Assembly (NCBI RefSeq): GCF_028769735.1
Contig: NC_088200.1
Location: 68,516,061 to 68,580,060 of the forward strand
DNA from: Zonotrichia leucophrys gambelii
Taxonomy: Eukaryota > Chordata > Aves > Passeriformes > Passerellidae
Reading direction: 5' to 3'
Length of the DNA: 64,000 nt
Shown: one piece after another, positions 11,766 to 22,386 of the stretch
How the letters are laid out: every line of letters starts with the position of its first letter
How positions within the stretch are numbered: position 1 is the stretch's first letter
The notes under the pieces: model-generated
What the model saw: the letters and a program-made list of their open reading frames with translations, nothing else
Told to the model about the DNA's origin: nothing
Database searches by the model: none
Position numbers and translations under genes: made by a program

Positions 11766-12224
11766 GTTTTGGCTTTCAACATAGCCGCTACAAAAAATCC
11801 CACTACATCTTTCAAACTAGTCTACTTATAACCAGTCCAAAGCAATGAGGGAGGTTAATAAAAGTGAATTTTAAAAACGGTGGAATTTACTGAAACAAAG
11901 GATCCAACACTTTTAGCAGGATTTCAAAGCACTGAGTAAGCACAGAGACTTGTGTTGTTCTACCCACTGATGTCAGCATATGAAGATTGTTTTGTGGAGA
12001 AGCTTATCCAGCACAGCAGTTTGCTCCTTTTTTAATACTTAACTCCACTTGTTTTATCTGAAGTATATAGTTAATTCTGTAAAAATGATGGCCCTGACTT
12101 GTGAAACACCAAATTAATTTTAGAGATTTTGCTGGTAGAACTTTTTATTTTACAAGTTAAAATTAATTGAGGCTTGGGTTCTTTGTCTCATTGAAAAATG
12201 TTTTCCTTACATAGAGTCTGAACT
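11766..12224. other. Non-genic sequence
   Basis: No repeat was recognised. A 19-bp candidate microexon at about 11900-11918 before GTAAGC is compatible in phase with neighbouring candidates but is too short to support. Confidence 0.5.
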
Positions 12225-12340
12225 TTAAACTATTTCAGTTTAAAGCCATTAACCCTGGTCTTAATGCCACAGGCCCTATTAAAAAGTCTATCCCCATCTG
12301 TATTAAAAATCCCCTTTACAGAAAGGGCAGATGGATGCCT
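12225..12340 (-). mobile_element. Diverged CR1 fragment, minus strand
   Basis: The plus strand shows taaagccattaaccctggtc, then ccacaggccctattaaaaagtc and tccccatctgtatt. This is a known block of the CR1 3' portion in reverse orientation. It is old and lacks the terminal tail. Confidence 0.7.
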
Positions 12341-13932
12341 TTGGCCCAAAACCCACTTCCTTCTTTCAAGAAATCTTTTCAGTCATGTTTTCAAGGTTTT
12401 CCCTAAAGACTGGCAACTAAAAATATTTTTAGGATGACAGGTAAAAGTTACATGCAACCATGAATCCAGGAACATAGGCTGCCAGTCAAAGCAGTACCAT
12501 GAAACTTTCATATCAGAGATGTGAGAAGGACATGCAGATGTGTTATATTATTTGATTGTAATCTACATCCATGACACAATACTGGCATCGCAAGGAGGAT
12601 TTAATCTGTCTGAGGGTTATTAAGTTTTTCCTATCTGTTTGAAATGCATGCACCATGTATTAAAGCTACTCATTATTCATCATCACCTCATTACATTTTT
12701 AATTTCTTATGTGTTCCAGTTGATTTTTAAAAATGAATTTTTATATGTTAATTTGAACTTTTATTGCTACTCTCTGAGCAGATATGAGGGCAAATATTTT
12801 CTAGTACATACAGCTATAGATAATCTTGGTATTTTTTAAAATCAACAAAAAAATCCCCACAGTTTCTATCAGCTTACTTAGTTTCCCTAGGGACGGAACA
12901 TAAATACAAAAAAAAAAAGAACCACAAAAACCAAGGCATTCAATTACACAAGAAAACACAGAATCAATATAATCAAATTTTACTGGATGGAAAATATTAA
13001 AGAAACTGTAAAATATTTCTGGGGATCAATTACCTAGAATACAGAAAGTTTTGACAGTTCTGGCGCATGAGACTAGGTATACAGAATACAGCACTGGGGT
13101 CTAAACAATTGATTTAAGCTTAATAAGAAATGAGACTAATTTGCTCCACACTCAATTAGTAGAAGCACTAAAATAAAAGAAAAATAACAGAATCCACAGT
13201 TCCATGTAATTTATTCCTCATTTTCATTTCTAAGATTTCTAGTGTACCTAGTAATAAAAATTTGAAGTGGATAAGATGGTAATTAGGTTTTGTATGGATT
13301 TTCTTCATCTAACAGTATTAGGATGCTACGCTGCCAGCAGATGGAATACTACAGATTACATCTAAGGTGCACAATGGGAAGAAAGTGATCACTGTGAAAA
13401 GTGATCACATTTACTTGCTTCATGCCTGATTTAAACAAAAGCTCCTTCTCATTGTTTTCTAGAACATAATAGACATAGTACAGCATGGCAGACTTTAGTC
13501 TGGTGGAGGAAGCAACAAGCGAATCCAAGATTTTTGTGTTAATAATTATTGGTTTCCAGCAACAGATTCCCTCAGACACCTCACTACCAGTAATAAAAAA
13601 TTGTGTATTTAGTCCTTGTTTAGGTTTATGGCAAAATTTTACTTTCAAAGCAATGTAAAAGAAAACATATGCCTCATCACATTACTCTGTCTTGCTGTTT
13701 AACATCATCTGTAACAATCTTTTGAGAATCTGACTAAAAGCCTGGAGTTTCTCTACATGATGTCCCTTGGAAAACATCACAGAATTCCTGCCATGTAAAA
13801 TTAGGCCTAATCCTAATTAGCTTGCTGTCTTTTTCCTGATCTTAATTAACTTTTATGAGTGCTTTTCTACAGTGCAATGAATACTAAACCCATTTCATCT
13901 TATTCAGTATTTCATCATTTCTTTTCCCTCAG
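12341..13932. other. AT-rich sequence, presumed intronic or intergenic
   Basis: No repeat was recognised. Two GTGATCAC palindromes lie 16 bp apart at 13385-13392 and 13401-13408. A minus-strand open segment at 13415-13583 with splice-like ends was considered and rejected. Confidence 0.5.
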
Positions 13933-13986
13933 TTCTAGGACAAGATAAAGCGCTTCACAGTCCTAATTGTTATAGCAGAAGCTCAG
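13933..13986 (+). CDS. Candidate internal exon, unidentified plus-strand gene
   Basis: A strong acceptor (catttcttttccctcag, AG at 13931-13932) and a donor CAG|GTATGA bound 54 bp. Two frames are closed by stops. The third is open: two bases, 17 codons beginning LGQDKALHSPNCYSR, then one base G. That phase fits exactly with the next candidate exon at 14612, which begins with two bases that complete a GAC codon. No domain is recognised. Confidence 0.45.
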
Positions 13987-14611
13987 GTATGAAATCTGAA
14001 AGAGAGCTGTAGCAAAAAATTTCAGAACGTTCAGCCATGCATGCAAATAGAAGGGCAGAAATCTGCAAATGTTGAGAGATAATCCATCCTATCCTCTATT
14101 TAACTGACTTTAAATATTTAATTATCTTGTTAAGTAAATCCAGATTATAATATTCAAATCCTAGTCATTGCAGGTCATGAGGCTGCTTTAGGTGAAGAAC
14201 AAATTTTCTACAGTCCACACAGCTCAAATTATTTTAGAATAATATAGTAGCTAATTTGCATGACCAAGCCTTCTCCCTTACTGCTTATTCAAATTTTTGT
14301 ATGATCTGGATCCTTTTATCACAAGAGAGAACAATACTGAGAAGACTGAGCATGTATTGCAGCATGTCACTTTCCTTTGGCTTGAATTTCACTTTGCTAC
14401 TCTCAGATTATAGAAACCATCTCTATTCTTCAGGGAAAGAAGATACAAAGGCTGTTTACTCCTTTTTTTTTTGCTCATTCACAAGACAAAAGAGCAATTT
14501 TATTTAACCTGGCTGTCTAAAAATCCAATTATTAGATTTATCTTAAATAAAAGAATACTTTCTTCCAAGATCAGACAATGTTCATTAGCCCTTACAGAGC
14601 ATTTACTACAG

Positions 14612-14720
14612 ACTACTCTCTTCACCTCTACCATGCCAGCAAGAGGCAGGGTGGCTTTGTCTCTAGGTATGATCAGACGAGGTACTCTGTGAATGACTGG
14701 CTGATAAGAAGGTGGTTCAG
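14612..14720 (+). CDS. Candidate internal exon, unidentified plus-strand gene
   Basis: A consensus donor (TTCAG|GTAAGC) follows 109 bp that begin after catttactacag (AG at 14610-14611). The only fully open frame starts with two bases and encodes 35 codons plus AG. It is rich in aromatic and basic residues, with segments YSLHLYHASKRQGG, VSRYDQTRYS and NDWLIRRWF. Two other plus-strand frames contain stops. The intron to the previous candidate is about 625 bp and the phases agree. The minus strand is also open across this stretch, so strand choice rests on the stronger donor and the phase match. The composition loosely suggests a ciliary or sperm-tail type protein, but this is speculation. Confidence 0.48.
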
Positions 14721-17700
14721 GTAAGCTGTTGCTTTTTAATAACACCAAAGGCAGAACAGACAAATGAAAATCTAGTAAGGGGACGCCAGGCACCCTCTGT
14801 TTAAAGGTCTAAGGGCTATCAGATTTTACAGAATATTTGTTTGACTTCTCAGGATTTAATCCTGTCACTACTTGACTGTCAGCATCGGACAGATTCAAAT
14901 ACTTAAAACAACCAACCCCAGAGAAAGAAATAATTAGCATCCATCCAGAAAACAGGGAAAATCTAAACTATGTTTTCTATTTCCACTTTTCCCACGGCAG
15001 GCACAAACAAAAACAAAAAAGCTTAGCAATAACTTCATCAAAGTGAGCAAGAAATCTTGATTATCATAAATAACTAACTTAAAGTTAGCTCATGATGGGA
15101 TATTCACTCTACGAACTTGGTCATCTCCTCTATTAACCTGGACACCAACACAGTATCCTTTACATGAGAAACTAATGCACTGCATGAAGAATGAAGAGGG
15201 CCAAAGTTCAGACCATTTCACTACATGAATTTGTTTCCATTTGTATTTCAGTTTTTTTCATAAATCAAAGCCTCCTGCTTGTGAGCTGAGAAGCCACACA
15301 GGGCCACTTTCAGTGTCTATGGACCACTTACAAGCACTGCTGTCCCAAGCTGTCCATGTTTTTTAGTGGCAGCTTTCACAAGGAAGATGCAATAAGGGTA
15401 TACTGATGTTCTGAACAACTCTCTCCTTCAGCACAAACATTGTAACTCCACACTGTCACACAGGACGCACACTAGATCATCAGCACAGCCCACACATGTA
15501 CAATTGCACAGCTGCAACTTCTCGCCTACTCCTTGAACTTCACGCTAATGCTCTCCTACACAGTAGCAGGTATTTTATCTTTTTTGATAAGTAAGTAGTA
15601 AACTGAGTTACCAAGCAGAATGCTTGACAAAGCAGGTCAAAAAAAAAATCTAAATACAACCATTATAATAAACAACAAAATAAAGAAAAAAAACACCTAG
15701 ACCTCTAGAGTAAGATTTACTTATATTTTCCACATCAGGTTCTACTAACATCAATACTTAAACAATGGGTAACTTCAGTCTGTATCATCACTAATTTCCC
15801 CATTTTACTCTTCCTATTCCAAAACATCAGAAAAGATGTCAAGAAGGGCAAGGGCTACTTAACAGGGCCAAAGGGCTATCCCAGTTGGGCAAACTCAGTC
15901 TCAGAAGCAAGAAAACCAGGCTCCCAGGACTGGCACTAGCACACCCAACTCTGATACCTGGGCAGTATATGCAAGAGAAAGGCCCACCAGGAAAGGAAGC
16001 AACAATTGCTGTCTCCCTCTTGTGAGGTGGCCCCAGAGTTGAAGCTAAAAACAGCTTTGAGCAACCTGTTACACCTGTGTCACTAGTCCATGGCAAATGG
16101 CCAGTTTTGACATGTGGCCTATAAATTTAGGAAGGTTGGCTATCTTGCTTTTCAAATTTCAAGCACAGTATAAACTGCAACAGTTTAATCTGATTGCTTT
16201 GGAAATGGATGCCCCTTTTCCTTCAAGGCAAATCCCTCCTAGGAACCAGAGTCCAGAGTGACTTACTGGTCACCAGTTCTAAAAGTTCTGTTAAGACAGG
16301 GCTGCTCACACTGCTGTGACCTCTATTGTATCAATACAAAAACACCAAAACTTTGAATTTTAGGGCAGCATTTAAGTGACAAGCTATTTAAGTGATAAGA
16401 TGGAGGTGAAAGGCTGACCACATGAAGCTCAAAAGAAAAAGCAACAATCTTCTCCATAAGTGGTTTAATATTTGACTCACAGTTTCATCAGCTTGTGGAC
16501 TTACAAATTTTTTCAGCTCACAGAACAATTGTATTCATTTCCACTAAACTGGACAGCATTTTTATTAAAAGATCAAGCAAAACATTTGTCATTTCCTAGC
16601 CTTCTAGCACTAGTGCTGTAAGAAACCACTGCCTAGGCAAAAGGTCCGTAAACTCATCACCTTAGTGTATCTATTATGTTTTGAAGTGTGCAACCCGCTC
16701 TGTAATTCAGTTCTCATTGACAGATACAGACAAACATATCCCCATGCAAACACCCTCAATGTCTATTTTAAAAATACGAGGGAAGGAAATTTGTATGTAC
16801 CTAGCTATTTTGAAATGAAGAGTCTGAACAGCCAAAAAACTTGATGTGCGTGTTCATATCCTCATTCAGTTATGGAGAGCAATTGGCAAATAAATGTAGT
16901 GGAAGAAAGAATCCTAGATGTTCAACAGGTTGCTTTTGCTCAAAGACAAAAAGTGGCTGCATGTTAGAAGTGAGAATGTGGGTTTCACACCCATGCATGC
17001 CCATGTACAAAGCAGTATGTAACTTTCTGCTGTTTCTCTGTGTGAAGCAGGTGATTAAGAGTGAACAGATTGAGAGACAACTGTCATGTAGGCTAAGTGT
17101 TAAAAGAAAGCAAGCTCATGTTATCCCAACTGCACCACCATAACACTTTCAACTACTACTTGCTTGCTAAAATGAAGCAAAATGAACAACTAGAGAAACA
17201 AACAAGAACTGAAATAAACTCTCATAGGTAACCCTTGGTAACAGCAACTCAAAGATCTTTTAACTAAAAAAAAGTTTCTAGCAAGCTAGAAAAAATCTGC
17301 TTATGTCTCGAAATGCCGTGAGTTTCCAGGCACACTTCATGATGACTAGAAAATATATTAGAGTTTTATTTGATCTAGATGAATGGGGAAAAAAAATAAT
17401 CCCTACATCTGCAAAAGCCACTAACAGCTTATTGATAGGTTCAACTGAGCCACTTCCATATTTTCCCTACTTTGCTTAATATATATCTTGGCAGTCAGCA
17501 GACATGACAAAACACAGTATTAGAGAAGGCAGGGGAAAAGCCAATACACTGCTAAAGAAAAACATACATCAGCACTTCAGTCAGCCTATTTTCTGCGCTT
17601 TTGCTTCTTCCTCACAGTGTGTCCTTTTCTAGTTATGCCTTACAAAAGCCATTGTTCAAATTAATATGAATTTAACATATTAACATATGTACACACTTCG

Positions 17701-19228
17701 CTGCTCTAGCAATTTCCAGATTTCTTCCTGTATTTTACAGGGGTTTTGAGATTATGGTTGACAGAAGCCAGAGAAGCACTCCTTGACACAAACATGAACG
17801 TAATGCACAAACATATCCATGCATAATACACAAAATACTACAATGTCCATTCCTTGATTCTTCCCTTCCTACCTTGCCTCCATTGCTGCACAAATGAATA
17901 ACATTACAGATTTCAATACGTTTTTGCTTACAGCATTTTCATGAAAAGATATTCCTAAGGTTTCACAAGAAATTAAAATATATCCAAAACAGGAAAGCTA
18001 TTAGAAGGACATGTTTCTATAAAATACGCATTCTCTCTGAATTCTAACACCTGTGGGTTTTTTTACGATAGCTTTGTATCCAGACCCTGTGTAAAAAGAG
18101 CAAAATCACTGATATAAATCAAATGCAGCACCATTTTTTCATGTAGTCAGATAAATATGTATATTTTATATATACATAAATATATTTATATCTCTATATA
18201 TCCTGATTATATTAAAAGACAGTGCTGTCTTTAATTTATATCAATAGGTTTGCCACGTAGAAGATAGCAAGATCAGAGGAGCTTCTGTTACTCGTGTTTT
18301 AATACTTTTTTTTTTCCAGACATTCTGACTTCCATAACCATATTGACAGGCTGACCACATCTGGGTCTGGCAGAGCACTAGGCCTGCTACACTCTGCAAA
18401 TTATAGTCTTGCACTTGATACCAGTTGCTAAATTGAAAATCATGAAGAAGTGAATAGCTGAATATTCCTTTATTTCTTTTTCATTGCTGGTGTGGAATTT
18501 GCAGGAAACATGAATACCTATTTTCTGCCCTTCTTACTCCACAGTAATAACAAGACAGACATCCTTTAAACACTTTTTACAAAAACAAGGAAATAATTCA
18601 GTCATATATTTTCTTTTTCCAGTGCAATATTCTTTAATACTCTGTTACAAACAGATTTGACATTGGGCCCTGAAAGAATGAAAGGACAATTGTATTCATA
18701 TTATGTGGAGAATAAACACAATGGTATAGAATGCTGCTATATAGGTTACTACTTGATATCTGCTGGATGTGAAATCCAGAATAATATATCTCTTTTTTTT
18801 TTAGAAAAAAAAAATCAATAAAAATTTTAGCTTTATAATATCACAAATATGCATACTTGCTTTCATCCTAATTATGGAACAGGCCAAGTAACCTGTGCTC
18901 AAGCCAAGTAACCTGAAAAGTGCTAAATAATAGAAGCCAAAACCAAAAAAGATGACACAGAAAAAAATTAACATTAATTTGGCTGGCAAGGTAGGAGTTC
19001 ACAGTGCTTTCTGTGACCATTAGCAGTGTCACCCAGGCACAAATATGATGATAGTGTGCAGTTTCCATGTTTAACTGTAGAACAGAGCAGGATATATGCT
19101 AGGTCTTCCCAAAAAAAAGGGGGGGCATTTAAATACAAATATGGGACAGAAACTCCATTTGGAAGTGACAGAGAATAAAGGTGGAAAGCAACTCAGATGA
19201 AGATAAAAATAACATTTCTGGTTCTTAG
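14721..19228. other. Long AT-rich stretch, presumed intron or intergenic
   Basis: No recognisable CR1, LTR, SINE or RNA gene was seen in 4.5 kb. The block at 15830-16130 is GC-elevated with an 85-codon minus-strand frame but no recognised similarity. A 20-bp unit (gccaagtaacctgtgctcaa) is partly repeated at 18883-18915. AT-rich tracts occur near 18150-18200. Confidence 0.5.
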
Positions 19229-19262
19229 GAAGGAAAGCACGGGAAAAATCAATAGCCTTCAG
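19229..19262 (+). CDS. Candidate short exon, unidentified plus-strand gene
   Basis: Thirty-four bases lie between an acceptor (catttctggttcttag) and a consensus donor (TTCAG|GTAAGC). Joined to the AG left over from the 14612 exon, the first base completes AGG and the rest reads KESTGKINSLQ, ending in phase 0. Phase agreement with both neighbours is the main support. The short length makes chance plausible. Confidence 0.3.
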
Positions 19263-20125
19263 GTAAGCACGCTTCTATAACTTTACAGCAGCGTTGCTGA
19301 GCTCTAGTGGGATGGATGTCTAGATAAGAAGAGGGAATGAGTAGAGCTGGTGACCTTTAAAGGGCATGGGTGCAAGTCATCATAGTTCAGTGGAAAGACA
19401 AGTAAGGCTTGGCAAACACTGACTGGTTACTCCAGTTTTTCAGTGATTTCAAAAAGAGAACCCTGAGTAGAAATTAGCTTATATTATTCTTTATTACTAC
19501 TAGTAATTTAAAAAAGACAAAAAGAGAAGAAAATATAGAAAGGCCATTCTTTGAAGATTTAAGGATAAATTAAACTTATTTGGTAAGTATTTCAATACAA
19601 AGACAAGCACCAAAAGAGCTGGCTTTACACACAGTGAAGAGGAAGCACCACTTTGCAGTTCTCAGTGACTGACATATTCAATACCAGTTTGCCTCCTTCC
19701 TCAGTTGGGGAAGCTTTTATCATGACCAATCCAAGTGACAGAAAAGTAAAAACTCCAGCAGGGCAAAGAGCATGTTGGATGCTTTGAAGCTGGCAGTGCA
19801 GCTGAAATACACTATTGCACAGACTGAGGCCAGTGCCTCCGTGAATGGTGGAGCCAACCTAACAGCACTCAGTCTGAGAACCTGCCTCCTTGCCAGGTGG
19901 GCAGCTCATTGGCCCACCTTTCAGTCCTAAAACAAGCATTTGCAAAAGGCCACAGAAAGCAATTCAAGAACAAGTCAGAAGTTAGGCTTCAGATTTCATG
20001 AAAAACCTGGACAAGGTCTGAAAACTGACAAGAGGACAGAAAAATCACTTGGTGACAACTTTTAAACAGGGGAAAAGAAAAGGTAGGATTTAGGAATCTG
20101 AGCCCTAGGAGCTTACCTCTGATTC

Positions 20126-20127
<2 letters not shown>

Positions 20128-20163
<36 letters not shown>
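20128..20163 (+). repeat. Run of 36 A
   Basis: An uninterrupted poly(A) tract, the longest homopolymer in the window. No processed-gene body is recognised upstream, and bird CR1 machinery does not normally leave poly(A) tails. It lies about 65 bp upstream of the candidate acceptor at 20228. Confidence 0.95.
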
Positions 20164-20167
<4 letters not shown>

Positions 20168-20228
20168 AAAGCTCAAGCACCACAGAGGTACAAATAGCAC
20201 CAAATATTTGCACTTCTCTTCCTTTCAG

Positions 20229-20257
20229 GGCATAGATCCTCCTGAAGAGGGAGCAAA
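20229..20257 (+). CDS. Candidate microexon, unidentified plus-strand gene
   Basis: A very strong acceptor (cacttctcttcctttcag, AG at 20227-20228) and a strong donor (AAA|GTAAGT) bound only 29 bp. In phase 0, which the preceding candidate exon would impose, it reads GIDPPEEGA plus AA. Splice-site quality is the best in this group, but the coding part is short and the function unknown. Confidence 0.35.
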
Positions 20258-20327
20258 GTAAGTGCTAACACCTTGACTTTAATCTTTGATTACAAAATCT
20301 TCCAGATTATTTTCTTGTAAGAATTAA

Positions 20328-20359
20328 AAAAGTAAGTTAAGAGAACTTAACTTACTTTT
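20328..20359. repeat. Perfect 14-bp inverted repeat with 4-nt loop
   Basis: AAAAGTAAGTTAAG (20328-20341) and CTTAACTTACTTTT (20346-20359) are exact reverse complements separated by AGAA. The arms are AT-rich. No transposon is recognised around it. Confidence 0.9.
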
Positions 20360-20599
20360 AGGACAAGCTAAATAGCAGAAGTATCAGCAGGTTATCAACA
20401 AGCCAGATCAGAGGCTCACACACCACGGAGTGAGGTTTTTCAAGAGTCTATCCCAAGCCCAAAACTATTCCGTATTTCTTTACCAACTCAGATGAAAGAA
20501 ACAATAGGTATGGTAACCAAATTTATTACAGGTAATATCAATTAGGATCAGAGTCAGAATTCCAAATCATAGTTTACTGAAATCTTACTGACTGCAACA

Positions 20600-20960
20600 G
20601 AAATTAGGCACTGCTCAAAAACAGCAAATGCAAATTTCTACATTTAGAGGTAAACCATTCACAGAAACAGGAAAACATAGCCAGAGCATATGCATAGCTC
20701 TATGCATAGCTGGAGCTGCAGAAAGAGATCTAGGAGTTAACCAGTGTATTTTGAGGTCCAAGAGGAAATGCATAATTGGAATAGGTTTTGTCAACCATGT
20801 GAACTTCTTCATTCATTTAAGTGACTGAGTTGCCTTCAGCTAGAGTCATGCCCAGTTCTGAACACTCATTCAAGATATATGTGAACCAGCTGGAAAAGGC
20901 AATAAGAATAATCAAAGGCTTGGAATACTCAGTCTAGAAGGATGAAGGAGGAGCTTAAAA
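20600..20960 (+). mobile_element. Ancient diverged CR1 fragment
   Basis: The stretch follows the C-terminal part of CR1 ORF2 at low identity: aaatgcaaatttctacattta (KC..LHL region), gcagaaagagatctaggagtt (the AERDLGV motif, visible in translation), cccagttctgaacac, ctggaaaaggcaataag and ggaatactcagtctag. Stops interrupt it throughout. It is far older than the CR1 copies at 4.8 and 54.8 kb and has no clear 3' tail. Confidence 0.7.
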
Positions 20961-21277
20961 AACCCAAATGTACATCAGAATAAACGGATGCCGCTGTCAA
21001 CAAAAAATAGTGGTCCTAGACGTTTAAAGCTCTACTTAAATGCCAACAAAAAAAGGCTTAACATGCCAGACTTTTAGAAATGCAAGACAGCACTGAGAAC
21101 CATTCCAATTTGACAGCAGACTGGGCACGTCTCTATGGCAGATACGTAGTAAGAGGATCACATTTATCCTCTAATTAAATCCAAAGTTAAATAACCAAGT
21201 AAAAAGAGTTCGAATTGGGAGTAGAGGTGAGTATCTGTCCTATAGAAAGTGTTATGTGAATTATTTTAATTACATTT

Positions 21278-22386
21278 TGTTTGGTTGGCATGGCAAGGTT
21301 TTGTTAGCCGGACTGTACAGGGGTGGTTTCTGTGAGAGGCTGCCAGGAGCTCCACACATACCCAACAAAACTGGTTCCAGCTTGCTATACAACAACCACT
21401 GTCACTGCACCACTGGACAAGGCCAAGTCCTACAGCTGCAATGGTAACACCCCTGCAATAATGTAGTAAAAAAGAGGTGAAAAATGCTCCTCAGCAGCAG
21501 CTGGGAAAGACAGCTGAGAATATGTGAAAGAAACAATCTTGCAGCCACGAAGGTCAGTGCAGGAGTGGGAGGAGATGCTTCACGGGACAGAGCAGAGATT
21601 CCCCAAGACTGTGGTGAGTCAGGCTGTGCCCTGGCAGCCCACGGAAGTTCATGGTGGAGCAGAGATCCATCTGCAGCCCCTGGAGAAGCCCAAGTCAGAG
21701 CAGTTAAAGAGGTTGCAAGCCCATGGGAAACCTGCACCAGAACAGGGTCCTGGCAGCACCGGTGGTCTCTTGAGGAGAGGAGTTCATGCTGGAGCAGGTG
21801 TGCTGGCAGGGCCTGTCAGCCAGTGGATCAGTCCGTTCCTGAAGGACTTCACCATGTGAAAAGGGACCCACACTGGAGCAGTTAATGTAGAACTGCAGCC
21901 TGTAGGAAGGACCCACATTGGAAAAGTTCATGGAGGTTCATAGGTCCTGCTGTGGGAGGGACCCCACAGCAGAGGAGAGGAAACATGTGAGGAATACCCT
22001 CCCCTGCAGAGGAAGGAGCAGCAGAGACAACTGTGATGAATTGCAGTTTCCATTTCCTATACCTCTGCCACTGGAGGGGAAAAGGTAGAGATAACTGAGA
22101 TTAAAATTAAGCCCAGGAAAAAGGGAGTATTGTGGAGGAGGTGTTTTACAATTTAGTTTTTATTTCTCATTACTCCACTGACTTGCTGGGCAAGAACTTA
22201 TATTAATTTCCTCAAGTTAAGTTGCTTTTGCCTGTGACAGTAATTGCTGAGTGATATCTCCTAGTTTTTAATCTGAACCCACAAGCCTTTTATTACTTTT
22301 TCTCTGCCTTGTTCAACTGAGGAGAGGAGTGATAGAGCTGCTTGGTGGGAACCTGGTATCTAGTCAGGGTCAAAAGCACCAAAACA
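21278..22386 (+). mobile_element. Roughly 1.1-kb avian ERV LTR, plus orientation
   Basis: From memory this matches a widespread bird LTR beginning near ttggttggcatggcaaggtttt and ending near tagtcagggtcaaaagcacc. Between them lie a purine-rich section with imperfect repeats of a 'ggacccacactggagcag' unit (21863, 21908 and a diverged copy near 21958) and a T-rich part (tttatttctcatta). The cctcaagttaagttgc block and the conserved end gagaggagtgatagagctgc complete it. Ends are approximate and no target duplication was found, so it is probably old. The two open frames of 111-133 codons inside are consequences of the repeat. No internal retroviral genes adjoin it. Confidence 0.72.

Noticed and set aside
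13415..13583. Minus-strand segment open for 56 codons with splice-like ends
   Set aside because: Its phase does not fit the other minus-strand candidate at 14596-14725, and plus-strand candidates nearby fit better. It shows that such segments also arise by chance.
14596..14725. Minus-strand open segment opposite the 14612 plus-strand exon candidate
   Set aside because: Weak acceptor (aaaaagcaacag), a frame that simply continues beyond the exon limits, and no phase-compatible partner. It remains the main alternative to the plus-strand call.
19989..20213. Minus-strand frame with a long poly-Phe run, and the idea that A36 marks a processed pseudogene
   Set aside because: The frame is created by the A36 tract, and no recognisable gene body lies upstream of the poly(A).
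21484..21885. 133-codon plus-strand frame
   Set aside because: Lies in the LTR at 21278-22386 and is produced by its internal repeat units.
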